Below the pieces are notes generated by a model that searched no databases, was not told the origin of the DNA, and worked only from the letters and a program-made list of their open reading frames with translations. This document shows positions 1-7,097 of a DNA stretch of 9,069 nucleotides, in pieces. The DNA comes from Bacteroidales bacterium (GTDB lineage: Bacteria > Bacteroidota > Bacteroidia > Bacteroidales > GCA-2711565), in assembly GCA_029938505.1 (NCBI GenBank), contig JAOZUV010000058.1, forward strand, positions 1 through 9,069, written 5' to 3'. Position numbers and translations under genes: made by a program. The stretch's first letter is position 1. Each line of letters starts with the position of its first letter.

Positions 1-690
1 AAGGAAACGGAAACCTGGCAGAAAATGATTCGGATATTAACTCATGAAATTATGAATTCGGTTTCACCAATTACATCATTAGCTGCTTCTTTATCGAAAG
101 TCATTAGAACCAAAAAACTCAGGGATGAAAAGATAATTGATAAATTGGATAGAGGTTTATCGACTATACAAAATAGGGGGGAAGGGATGATGGAATTTGT
201 TCGAAAGTATAGGAACTTAACGATTATACCTCTGCCCCAAATTATTGAGATTTCCTTGAAAGATTTAATGACTGAGCTTGTCCTTTTATTTGAAGAAAGT
301 TTTGAAGAAAAGAAAATAAATTTTGAGTGGTCGATTGAACCCAAGGATTTGTTATTAAAGGCTGATCGTGAACAAATTGAGCAAGTTCTTATTAATTTAA
401 TAAAGAATTCTATATGGGCTGTTAAGGATGAACTTGATAAGAGGATTTCAGTAAAGGTTTTTATATCAGCAAACAAGAGTATACAAATTGAAATCAAAGA
501 TAGTGGTTCAGGTATAGAGGATGAGCTTTTGGATAAAATATTCATCCCATTCTTTACTACACATGCAGAGGGAACAGGTATTGGCTTGAGTTTATCGAGG
601 CAAATTATGTTGATGCATGGAGGAAGTATTTCGGTACAATCCAATGCTGATGGAGGTGCCCTATTTGTTTTAACTTTTAGAGCTAATTAA
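1..690 (+). CDS. NtrY-like sensor histidine kinase, C-terminal part (5' partial)
   Basis: This is the transmitter half of a two-component sensor kinase. The reading frame is open from the first base, so the gene starts before the window and the first ATG (base 25) is internal; 229 residues are visible. The H-box is LTHEIMN, with the phospho-accepting His at visible residue 15. The dimerisation helices follow, then an HATPase_c domain. Its N-box is INLIKNS (about residues 131-137), G1 is DSGSG (about 167-171), the F-box is IPFFTT (about 182-187) and G2 is GTGIGLSL (about 191-198). All ATP-binding boxes look intact, so the kinase should be active. The WQKMIRILTHEIMNS-type H-box is typical of Bacteroidota NtrY-like kinases, which usually carry an N-terminal membrane and PAS region and pair with a sigma-54 type response regulator. 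Those parts lie outside the window, so the signal and partner are unknown. It converges on the next gene. Confidence 0.93.
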   Translation, partial: KETETWQKMIRILTHEIMNSVSPITSLAASLSKVIRTKKLRDEKIIDKLDRGLSTIQNRGEGMMEFVRKYRNLTIIPLPQIIEISLKDLMTELVLLFEESFEEKKINFEWSIEPKDLLLKADREQIEQVLINLIKNSIWAVKDELDKRISVKVFISANKSIQIEIKDSGSGIEDELLDKIFIPFFTTHAEGTGIGLSLSRQIMLMHGGSISVQSNADGGALFVLTFRAN

Positions 691-720
691 AAAAACAGCT
701 GAGAGATTAACTCGCAACTG
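689..720 (-). terminator. Rho-independent terminator of the beta-barrel gene, possibly bidirectional
   Basis: An inverted repeat at 696-705 and 711-720 has a 5-nt loop (706-710). Read on the - strand it gives a 10-bp stem with one G-U pair and one mismatch, followed at once by seven U (the A run 689-695). It starts 26 nt beyond the stop of the - strand gene. On the + strand the stem has two mismatches and is followed only by a weaker AT-rich stretch, so it fits the - strand gene better but may also stop the kinase transcript. The U-tract overlaps the kinase stop codon. I paired the bases by eye; no folding energy was calculated. Confidence 0.6.
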
Positions 721-746
721 CTTAAATAAATTTTTATAATTATAGT

Positions 747-1328
747 TTAGAAAGCAAACCCAAATCCAATATTAAAAATAAATGAGCCTGTTAAGGCTGA
801 TGGGATTTCTTCTACTTGAGTTTCAGTATGACCTTGGAATGTTGCTGTAATTGTAACATTACTATCTAAGGGAGTTACCAAATATCCAATTTCTGGACGA
901 AAATAAAACAAGCCTCCAAGTTTAGCTCCAATTTTAAATGACATGCTGTTTATGTTTACTTCTGTTGAAGCAATTCCATCTTCTAATCCAGGAATTTCTT
1001 CAGATTCTAAACCAGAATAGGATAAGTTTGTTTTCATATTAATATAACTCACATTGGCATAAAGCCATTTTCCGTTGGGTGCTAAATAAAAATTGACACC
1101 AGCTTCGAAGTAGGTAAAGTCAACTGATACATCTTCGATGCTTAATGAAAAATCAGAAAAATCAACAATTGGGGCTACTCTATGCCCAAGGATTGGTAAT
1201 ACAAATTCTGCATTTATTGATACTACATTTGGTAAGCCAATGCGAGTACCAACTCGAAAAGGTTTTACAGCGAATGTTGTTGAGGCAATTAAGATAAAGA
1301 CGAGACTGATTATAATTTTTCGGTTCAT
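747..1328 (-). CDS. Secreted outer-membrane beta-barrel-like protein of unknown function
   Basis: The product has 193 residues from an ATG start. Residues 1-20 form a Sec signal peptide: MNRKIIIS charges, then a hydrophobic core, with likely cleavage after TTFA. The mature part is built of alternating hydrophobic and polar strands with frequent aromatic and glycine residues (for example ANVSYINMKTNLSY and GSFIFNIGFGFAF), and it ends in a C-terminal Phe. These are the usual marks of a small outer-membrane beta-barrel of about eight strands. An acidic, strand-poor stretch at about residues 108-122 may be an external loop. I do not recognise a specific family and assign no substrate. It is transcribed alone, convergent with the histidine kinase. 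The gap of 127 bp from the upstream E1 stop suggests its own promoter, although I could not find a clear -7 box. A soluble lipid-binding barrel is less likely. Confidence 0.85.
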   Translation of the reverse strand: MNRKIIISLVFILIASTTFAVKPFRVGTRIGLPNVVSINAEFVLPILGHRVAPIVDFSDFSLSIEDVSVDFTYFEAGVNFYLAPNGKWLYANVSYINMKTNLSYSGLESEEIPGLEDGIASTEVNINSMSFKIGAKLGGLFYFRPEIGYLVTPLDSNVTITATFQGHTETQVEEIPSALTGSFIFNIGFGFAF

Positions 1329-1455
1329 AGAGCTTAATATTAGATTAATATTTAACTAATTTTCTATCAAATATCGGAAAGAATAGTAACTAAATGCAAG
1401 TTTTTTAGTGAAATAAAATTAAAATTCAGAAAAATTTATTAAAAATGATAACTAA

Positions 1456-3879
1456 TTAAAATATTTTTGGATGTTTTTGAGGGTCACTTTCGTGCATAAT
1501 ATTATACACTGTTTCGAAAACATCTTCAGCATTGGGGTTGGAAAAATAATCGCCATCGGTACTATAAGCTGATCGGTGAGCTTTACCAGATAATGTTCGA
1601 GGTTCGGAGTCAAGATAGAAATAGCCTTTTTGTTCCTCTATCACTTTTTGCATCATATATGCGGTAGCTCCACCAGGTACATCTTCATCAAAAAATAAAA
1701 CACGGTTTGTTTTTTTGAGAGAACTTGCAATTATATGATCGATATCAAATGGGAGTAAGCTTTGCACATCAATGAGTTCTACATCTATATCATATTCTTT
1801 CAATTGTTTTACAGCATCTTCAGCAATGCGAACGCAGGATCCGTATGTGACCAGAGAAATGTCTTTTCCTTCTTGAAGAATTTCGGGTTTTCCTAAGGGA
1901 ATTTTAAATTCTCCAATATTTGAGGGTAATTTCTCGCGTAAGCGATATGCATTCAAAGGTTCAATAATTAAAGCTGGATCGTCGGATGCCAGCATGGTAT
2001 TATAGAATCCTGCAGCTTGAGTCATATTTCGAGGAACTAAAACGTGAATTCCACGAATGGAGTTAATCACCATACTTAAAGGTGATCCAGAATGCCAAAT
2101 ACCCTCCAATCGGTGACCGCGAGTACTAATAATAAGAGGTGCTTTTTGTCCACCGCGAGTACGATATTGTAAAGTTGCCAAATCATCACTCATCACTTGT
2201 AATCCATAAAGAAGATAATCAAAGTACTGAATTTCGGCTATAGGGCGTAAGCCTCTGAGAGCCATTCCTAAACCTTGTCCAATAATGGTAGCTTCACGAA
2301 TGCCAGTATCCGAAACACGATTTTCACCATACTTTTTTTGCATACCTTCAAGGGTTTGGTTAACTCCTCCTATTTTACCTACATCCTCGCCAAATATTAA
2401 AGTTTCAGGATATTTTGTAAAAATATAATCGAAATTTTTTTGAAGGATTTCACGCCCTGGAACTAAAATTGCGTCCGCTTCATAATTGGGATCTACTTTT
2501 TTAACTTTCATAGCTGACCACTCCGATTCGCTATACAAATGACTGCTATAATGTATGGCTTCTTCTTTCATTTGTTTTTCGAGCCATTGAGTTACATTTA
2601 TTTTTAGTGAATTTTTTGGATTGCTACAGGAATCACAGATTAGACGTAAAATTTTTCGGGCTGATGAAATAATATCTTTTCGTATAGGTTCACCAATTTG
2701 TGCAAGCTCTTTTTTTATTTGTTCTATTTTTTCGGTTTTAGCACAATTACAAGTGGTCACATCTACCATCTCCAAAAACTCTTTGCGTTTCTTTTTAATT
2801 GGATTTTGTAAATTTGACCAGGCCTTTTTTTTGGCATCTTTTGCAGATTTTATAGCTTCAGTTTCAATAATCGCTAATTCATCATCTGTTGCTATTTTTT
2901 TAGCTAAAATCCAGCTTTTCATTTTTACTACGCCGTCTTGCTGTTTTTCCAATTCTAATTGCTCGGTTGTTTTGTAACGCTCATGCGAACCAGATGTTGA
3001 ATGCCCTTGTGGTTGTGTTAGTTCGGTAACGTGAAAAAGAACAGGAATGTGTTTTTTTCGGCAGATTTCAATACCTTCTTTATACATTTCAACCAATGCT
3101 GGATAATCCCAGCCTTTGGCTTTGTAAATGAGATAGCCATCGCCATTTTCATCTGTTTCAAATCCTTTTAAAATTTCCGAAATATCTTGTTTCGTGGTTT
3201 GGTATTTATTGGGTACCGAAATTCCCCATCCATCGTCCCAAACAGAAATTGCCATTGGAACTTGCAGCACACCAGCTGCATTAATAGTTTCGAAAAAATG
3301 TCCTTCGGATGTACTTGCATCCCCTATGGTACCAAAGGCAACTTCGTTTCCTTTGATTGAGAACTTTTCGGAATCCTTAAATCCTTTTAAATTACGGTAC
3401 ACTTTTGAAGCAAGTGCTAAACCTAAAAGTCGGGGCATTTGGCTAGCTGTAGGGGAGGAGTCAGCTGCCGAGTTTTTTAAATTTATTTGTTCCAGCCAAT
3501 TGCCATCTTTATCAATAGTTCGGGTTGCAAAATGGTTATTCATGAGTCTTCCGGCCGTTCCCGGATTAAATTTTAAATCTACATCGCCATATAATTGAGC
3601 GAAAAATTCCTCATAACTCATCATGCCAGTAGCAAACATAAAGGTTTGATCCCGATAATAACCTGAACGCCAATCACCTTTGCGGAATACTTTTGCCATG
3701 GCAAGCTGTGGGATTTCTTTCCCATCACCAAAAATTCCAAATTTAGCTTTTCCAGTTAACACTTCTCTACGTCCAAGTAAGCTTAGTTGCCGACTGATAT
3801 TCGCTACTTGATAATCTTTAAGAATATCCTTTTTATTGATTTTAAATGTTTTAAGCTGAGAAGAATCAAATGATTTCAT
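1456..3879 (-). CDS. Fused alpha/beta E1 component of a 2-oxoacid dehydrogenase complex (branched-chain type likely)
   Basis: This is a thiamine-diphosphate enzyme that decarboxylates a 2-oxoacid and passes the acyl group to the lipoyl E2 of a cytosolic complex. Positions below count from a TTG eight codons upstream (base 3903). Residues about 30-330 are the alpha-type half: GYYRDQ (81-86), the ThDP/Mg motif starting GDASTSEG (194-201), and the GHSTSGSHERY loop (300-310). A lysine-rich linker spans about 330-465. The beta-type half follows: FGEDVGKIGG (504-513), DTGIREA with the probable catalytic Glu (532-538), EIQYFDY, and a C-terminal transketolase-like domain (about 670-800). Alpha-beta fusions of about 800 residues are common in Bacteroidota. 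The substrate cannot be read from sequence; 2-oxoisovalerate-type acids are my best guess, with pyruvate possible. I chose the ATG at 3879 (807 residues) because a TAAATTTG box overlaps the TTG. E2 and E3 are not nearby. The usual NN of the ThDP motif is DD here. Confidence 0.93.
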   Translation of the reverse strand: MKSFDSSQLKTFKINKKDILKDYQVANISRQLSLLGRREVLTGKAKFGIFGDGKEIPQLAMAKVFRKGDWRSGYYRDQTFMFATGMMSYEEFFAQLYGDVDLKFNPGTAGRLMNNHFATRTIDKDGNWLEQINLKNSAADSSPTASQMPRLLGLALASKVYRNLKGFKDSEKFSIKGNEVAFGTIGDASTSEGHFFETINAAGVLQVPMAISVWDDGWGISVPNKYQTTKQDISEILKGFETDENGDGYLIYKAKGWDYPALVEMYKEGIEICRKKHIPVLFHVTELTQPQGHSTSGSHERYKTTEQLELEKQQDGVVKMKSWILAKKIATDDELAIIETEAIKSAKDAKKKAWSNLQNPIKKKRKEFLEMVDVTTCNCAKTEKIEQIKKELAQIGEPIRKDIISSARKILRLICDSCSNPKNSLKINVTQWLEKQMKEEAIHYSSHLYSESEWSAMKVKKVDPNYEADAILVPGREILQKNFDYIFTKYPETLIFGEDVGKIGGVNQTLEGMQKKYGENRVSDTGIREATIIGQGLGMALRGLRPIAEIQYFDYLLYGLQVMSDDLATLQYRTRGGQKAPLIISTRGHRLEGIWHSGSPLSMVINSIRGIHVLVPRNMTQAAGFYNTMLASDDPALIIEPLNAYRLREKLPSNIGEFKIPLGKPEILQEGKDISLVTYGSCVRIAEDAVKQLKEYDIDVELIDVQSLLPFDIDHIIASSLKKTNRVLFFDEDVPGGATAYMMQKVIEEQKGYFYLDSEPRTLSGKAHRSAYSTDGDYFSNPNAEDVFETVYNIMHESDPQKHPKIF

Positions 3880-3900
3880 AGGTGTGTTCGCAATTTTGTA

Positions 3901-3908
3901 CAAATTTA
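3901..3908 (-). promoter_or_regulatory. Candidate -7 promoter box (TAAATTTG) of the E1 gene
   Basis: On the - strand the sequence TAAATTTG matches the Bacteroidota sigma-ABfr -7 consensus TAnnTTTG exactly. It lies 21 nt upstream of the ATG at 3879, which would leave a short 5' leader of roughly 15 nt. No good TTTG -33 element is seen 19-21 bp further upstream, so this rests on one box in AT-rich DNA. If it is used, the in-frame TTG at 3903 lies within the promoter and cannot be the start codon. Confidence 0.35.
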
Positions 3909-4081
3909 CTTAAAATTATTCTAAATAAGAAGACTGAATGATTAAAGTTTATAGTGCTTTGAATGAGTAAATTGAATTATTAATTAAAAAATACCAAAAT
4001 GCAGTTTTCATAATTTGTTAACAATTATTGACTTAAGGCTATTTGCTTTATTATCTTTAATATATAATGAAATAAAATCTT

Positions 4082-4876
4082 ATGGTAGATTCTGATAATA
4101 AAATAGCGATTGTGACTGGAGCTTATGGCGCAATTGGTTTTGCCATTTCCAAAGCATTGGTTGCAATGAATTATGAAGTGATTTTAGTTGGACGAAGTGA
4201 AAGACGGCTTGAAGAGGCCGTTGCAACTATTTTAGTTTTATATTCAAAGGCTAAAGTTTGGTACGAAGTTGTTGATCTTTCACGAAAGAATTCAATCAAA
4301 GAATTAGCTGCTCGCTGGGAAGGCTCCTTGAATATATTAGTCAATAATGCAGCAACAACACCTCGTGATCGTTTGTTAACACCCAACGGCACAGAAGTAC
4401 AGTTTGCTACCAATGTGATGGGCTACTTTTGGATGATGCATTATATGCATCCTTTTATGAAGAATATTGATGATGCTCGTATTGTAAATGTTGCAAGTTA
4501 TTGGGCCGGAGATTTAAATATGGATGATTTGATGTTTGAAAACAGGCATTATGATAATGACAAAGTTTATCGACAAAGTAAACAAGCCAATCGAATGCTT
4601 AGTGTTGCTTTTGCTGAGAAATTTAAGCATAATGGAATTATCGTGAATGCTTGTCACCCAGGTGATGTAAGCTCTAAGTTGAGTAATAATTTAGGTTATG
4701 GTGGTCATGAACTTCCCGAAAAAGGAGCTGAAACTCCAATTTGGCTAGCCTGTAGTGAGGAAATAAAAGATACTACCGCTAAATATTTTGAAGACAAAGC
4801 AGAAAAGCATTGCCAATTTTCTGAAAATAAAGAAGCGATAGAAAATCTCTACCGCTTCTGTTCCCATATTATTTAA
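4082..4876 (+). CDS. Short-chain dehydrogenase/reductase, retinol-dehydrogenase/WWOX-like
   Basis: This is a cytosolic NAD(P)-dependent oxidoreductase of 264 residues, a normal length for the family. The Rossmann cofactor motif is TGAYGAIG (12-19). The NNAG motif reads NNAA (88-91). Asn111 (FATNVMG) is the structural and catalytic Asn. Ser139 (NVAS), Tyr163 and Lys167 (YRQSK) complete the catalytic tetrad. HPGDV (192-196) is the loop after strand 6. The long Ser-to-Tyr spacing with a DDLMFENRHYD segment, and the HPG motif, resemble retinol dehydrogenase/WWOX-type SDRs rather than FabG. The substrate cannot be inferred. A basic VGRSERR after strand 2 (about 36-42) suggests NADPH, by inference. 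The gene is divergent from E1 across about 200 bp and is probably monocistronic. A weak promoter candidate lies upstream (TTTG at 4014-4017, a 20-bp gap, then GCTATTTG at 4038-4045). No Shine-Dalgarno sequence is visible. Confidence 0.93.
   Translation: MVDSDNKIAIVTGAYGAIGFAISKALVAMNYEVILVGRSERRLEEAVATILVLYSKAKVWYEVVDLSRKNSIKELAARWEGSLNILVNNAATTPRDRLLTPNGTEVQFATNVMGYFWMMHYMHPFMKNIDDARIVNVASYWAGDLNMDDLMFENRHYDNDKVYRQSKQANRMLSVAFAEKFKHNGIIVNACHPGDVSSKLSNNLGYGGHELPEKGAETPIWLACSEEIKDTTAKYFEDKAEKHCQFSENKEAIENLYRFCSHII
4831..4859 (-). terminator. Rho-independent terminator of pspC-like gene, inside the SDR coding end
   Basis: Arms at 4831-4842 and 4848-4859 form a 12-bp stem with a 5-nt loop (4843-4847). 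On the - strand every position pairs, one as a G-U wobble, and the stem is followed by UUUAUUUUC. On the + strand the wobble becomes an A-C mismatch and no U-tract follows. The hairpin therefore suits the leftward transcript, whose stop codon is at 4917, about 57 nt upstream of the stem. It lies entirely within the last 20 codons of the convergent SDR gene. Pairing was done by eye. Confidence 0.6.
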
Positions 4877-4916
4877 GCAATGGGATAAGGTATTGAAAAG
4901 GGATTCTTAATTTATT

Positions 4917-6575
4917 TTAATTAGAACGATAATTAAACATAAGCTGGCTCAGTTTCGATAATTGTCTGGATGTTTTTCTTCTGTAAGAGTTATTACCTAT
5001 ATCATCCGAATCAAATTTTTCCAAACCATTTTCTGTCATAATATAAACATCATCAGACCAGTATCTGTAGTAGCTTGTTCGGCGTCCTCTCAATAAATGT
5101 TGGATATCACGGTCAAGTTTTATTTTGGTTCCAATGGGAACTCTTAATTCAAGTTTTATATCTGGATCAGACCATGGCATATCTTTCGGTACACCAAAAA
5201 ACTGATCGAAATCAAATGTATTGCCATCTTGCTCAAAACGATAGGTGATTTTTTCTGCTTTTTCTTTCGCAAATCTACCTGTTCTTCCACGGGCTGAAGC
5301 ATGACGAACCAATTCAAACTTATTCGTATGACTTTTTACTATATCTAGTCTTGCCTGATTGATGAAATAGGCATTATCGGTTATAATTATTTCTACATCA
5401 TCAAATTCAATCAAATCAATATAGTTATACTTTTCGATGGCAGTTGTTTCATCCGATTTTAGGTAAATAAAATTTGAATCGGGTTGTTCAATATGTAGTT
5501 TCTCTGTATCCAAAGCTTCGTATTTAAAATTGTGATACATTTTTAAAACAAATACAGCAGTAAAAATAAGCCCCATGACCCAAAGTGCAAAGGCTGTTGT
5601 ACCCAATCCTTTGATACGTTCAAATCCAATAATGAGACGTATTCCGTGATAGATTAGCATTAAAAAGGGGACGATAAGTAGCAGAAATAATCCTACTTTG
5701 AAAAGTCCTACATTTCCGCTTGCACTAAAGAAGATATTCATAAGTTCTGCAATAGGAAAAACTTGTATATCATGATTGCTAAATGCCAGACCTCCAAATC
5801 CAAAAATACCTGCCACAAAAGCAAAAACAAATGAAATGCCTAAAAGCAAGAATAAGAAACCAAGAAAGTATAATAAGCCTTTCAGAAATATTTTGAAAAT
5901 TATAATAAAAGCATCCAAAATATTTTCAAAAACATTTTTAGCCTTAGGGCTGCTTTTTTTGTAAGATTCTTTCGCTTGCTCACTTAAATCGCTAAAACGA
6001 TCCTTGATGTTTTCAAATTCTTCTTTCATCGATTTCTCGATATTGGAGATAGTTACTTTTTTTCCTCGCATCTCTAATCTTTCAGCTGCCGTCATTGCTT
6101 CTGGTAAGGCAACCCAAAGAATCAGATAAATAAATGGACCTAATGTTGTGAATACAGAGACGACAAATAATAAGCGTACCCATATTGGATCGATATTAAA
6201 ATAAGCTGCAATACCCCCCGCAACGCCACCAATTAATTTTTCCTCCGAATCGCGATACAAACGTTTGTAGGAATGCTGATTGTAGGGTTTTTGAGTTTCT
6301 TCTTCAACTGAATCTTCAACGAAATCACTGGGTTCGCCCATGCGTTCAATAACCTCATTAATATCGCTAAGAACGATGACCTCTTTAGTTTTGGTCAATT
6401 TTGATTGCAGGATTTCGGCAATGCGACTTTCGATATCAGCTATAATTTCGTCACAACCTTCAAGATTAGTGAAATGCTTTTTGATGCTTGCGATATAAGC
6501 ATTCAGTTTTGTGTAGGCATCATCGTCGATGTGAAAAATGATACCGCCTATATTTATGGTGAATGTCTTTTTCAT
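4917..6575 (-). CDS. PspC-domain membrane protein with C-terminal Toastrack-like region (envelope stress)
   Basis: This inner-membrane protein of 552 residues is far longer than the roughly 120-residue enterobacterial PspC. Residues 1-90 are a soluble N-terminal region, largely helical with a short strand-forming start. The PspC domain is at about 104-160: KRLYRDSEEKLIGGVAGGIA, then DPIWVRLLFVV and a membrane segment ending ILWVALPEA. A charged helix follows at about 175-215. Further membrane segments lie at about 222-258 (one or two passes), 289-313 and 327-346. Residues 350-552 are beta-rich and strongly charged, and fit the Toastrack-type C-terminal domain known from Bacteroidota PspC proteins. 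PspC proteins take part in responses to membrane damage; the exact role of this long form is inferred. It is the second gene of an operon, its ATG 2 bp after the padR stop, so a PadR repressor probably controls it. Confidence 0.92.
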   Translation of the reverse strand: MKKTFTINIGGIIFHIDDDAYTKLNAYIASIKKHFTNLEGCDEIIADIESRIAEILQSKLTKTKEVIVLSDINEVIERMGEPSDFVEDSVEEETQKPYNQHSYKRLYRDSEEKLIGGVAGGIAAYFNIDPIWVRLLFVVSVFTTLGPFIYLILWVALPEAMTAAERLEMRGKKVTISNIEKSMKEEFENIKDRFSDLSEQAKESYKKSSPKAKNVFENILDAFIIIFKIFLKGLLYFLGFLFLLLGISFVFAFVAGIFGFGGLAFSNHDIQVFPIAELMNIFFSASGNVGLFKVGLFLLLIVPFLMLIYHGIRLIIGFERIKGLGTTAFALWVMGLIFTAVFVLKMYHNFKYEALDTEKLHIEQPDSNFIYLKSDETTAIEKYNYIDLIEFDDVEIIITDNAYFINQARLDIVKSHTNKFELVRHASARGRTGRFAKEKAEKITYRFEQDGNTFDFDQFFGVPKDMPWSDPDIKLELRVPIGTKIKLDRDIQHLLRGRRTSYYRYWSDDVYIMTENGLEKFDSDDIGNNSYRRKTSRQLSKLSQLMFNYRSN

Positions 6576-6577
6576 GC

Positions 6578-6934
6578 TTATTTGCTTTGAGTTTTGGTTT
6601 CTTTTTTTGTGATTTTTGTAATGTTTGTAACAGCATTTACTAATTCTTTCCAGCTGCTATCTAATTCTTTTAAAACGGATTTACCAATTTCGGTAATTTC
6701 ATAGTATTTACGAGGTGGGCCAGATTTTGATTCTTCCCATCTGTAACTTAATAAACCTTCGTTTTTTAAACGGGTTAAAAGGGGATAAAGCGTTCCTTCA
6801 ACAACAATGAGTTCAGATGTTTTTAATTCATCGAGTATATCGGAGGCATAAACTTCTTTACCCGAGATAATGGATAAAATACAGAACTCCAGTACCCCTT
6901 TTTTCATTTGTGCTTTAGTTTTTTCTATGTTCAT
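6578..6934 (-). CDS. PadR-family transcriptional repressor
   Basis: This winged-helix regulator has 118 residues. The N-terminal helix KAQMKKGVLEFCILSIIS is typical of the family. VEGTLYPLLTRLKNEGLL (about 45-62) is the recognition helix region and SGPPRKYYEIT (about 71-81) is the wing. A C-terminal helix (about 82-105) should make the dimer. The short form lacks a large ligand domain. The frame extends to another ATG at 6952, adding six residues, but I chose the ATG at 6934. Homologues of this type begin MNIE..KAQM, and the promoter -7 box (6939-6946) lies between the two starts. It is the first gene of an operon with the pspC-like gene (2-bp gap). PadR proteins commonly repress their own operon and release DNA on a stress or ligand signal. 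Here the dyad at 6958-6980 is the likely operator. Confidence 0.93.
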   Translation of the reverse strand: MNIEKTKAQMKKGVLEFCILSIISGKEVYASDILDELKTSELIVVEGTLYPLLTRLKNEGLLSYRWEESKSGPPRKYYEITEIGKSVLKELDSSWKELVNAVTNITKITKKETKTQSK

Positions 6935-6938
6935 GATG

Positions 6939-6970
6939 CAAACATATAACATTATTTAGTACTATGCAAA
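6939..6970 (-). promoter_or_regulatory. Promoter of the padR-pspC operon
   Basis: On the - strand TATGTTTG (6939-6946) matches the Bacteroidota -7 consensus TAnnTTTG. A TTTG -33 element (6967-6970) lies upstream with a 20-bp spacer, close to the usual 19 bp. The box ends only 4 nt before the ATG at 6934, so the transcript would have almost no leader. The -33 element falls inside the AGTACT dyad. Both boxes were found by eye. Confidence 0.5.
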
Positions 6971-6980
6971 ACAAAGTACT
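6958..6980. promoter_or_regulatory. Probable PadR operator: AGTACT dyad over the -33 box
   Basis: Two copies of AGTACT (6958-6963 and 6975-6980) flank 11 bp, with further inner TG/CA symmetry (6965-6966 and 6972-6973). Eight of 11 positions per half match around a centre at 6969. The dyad covers the -33 TTTG of the padR-pspC promoter, so a bound dimer should block RNA polymerase. Family knowledge (PadR dimers bind interrupted dyads and autoregulate) and position support the call; binding itself is inferred. Confidence 0.5.
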
Positions 6981-7070
6981 GTTAAAATAATAATAATTGG
7001 TAATAAATACTACATGATATTGCACAGATCGTTCGCAAATACTAGATTTCTTGAATAAAAAATATTTTTT

Positions 7071-7097
7071 AAAAAAAATCGTTATGCTATTTTTTTT
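7071..7097 (-). terminator. AT-only hairpin downstream of the MATE gene (weak terminator candidate)
   Basis: Nine-base arms (7071-7079 and 7089-7097) form an A/T-only stem around a 9-nt loop, 27 nt beyond the MATE stop codon. On the - strand the 3' arm is itself a run of eight U, followed by an A-rich palindrome (AAAAAATATTTTTT region, about 7057-7070). The absence of G-C pairs makes the hairpin weak. It may act as a terminator or just be flexible AT-rich spacer before padR. Confidence 0.3.

Noticed and set aside
42..644. A 200-codon open frame on the - strand opposite the histidine kinase
   Set aside because: It is antisense to an intact kinase with all catalytic motifs, and its Ser/Ile-rich composition is that of a shadow frame. 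It has no domain-like pattern.
2823..2832. A run of eight T (A8 in the E1 coding strand) as a possible slippage or frameshift site
   Set aside because: It encodes consecutive Lys in a lysine-rich linker. The E1 frame continues intact on both sides, and similar runs are common in such AT-rich DNA.
3194..3598. A 134-codon + strand frame, plus another at 2621-2977, opposite the E1 gene
   Set aside because: Both lie antisense to conserved E1 motifs and look like shadow translations with no start context.
4028..4069. TTGACT (4028-4033) and TATAAT (4064-4069) as a sigma-70 style promoter for the SDR gene
   Set aside because: The gap between the boxes is far longer than the usual 17 bp, and the E. 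coli consensus is not the main promoter type in Bacteroidota.
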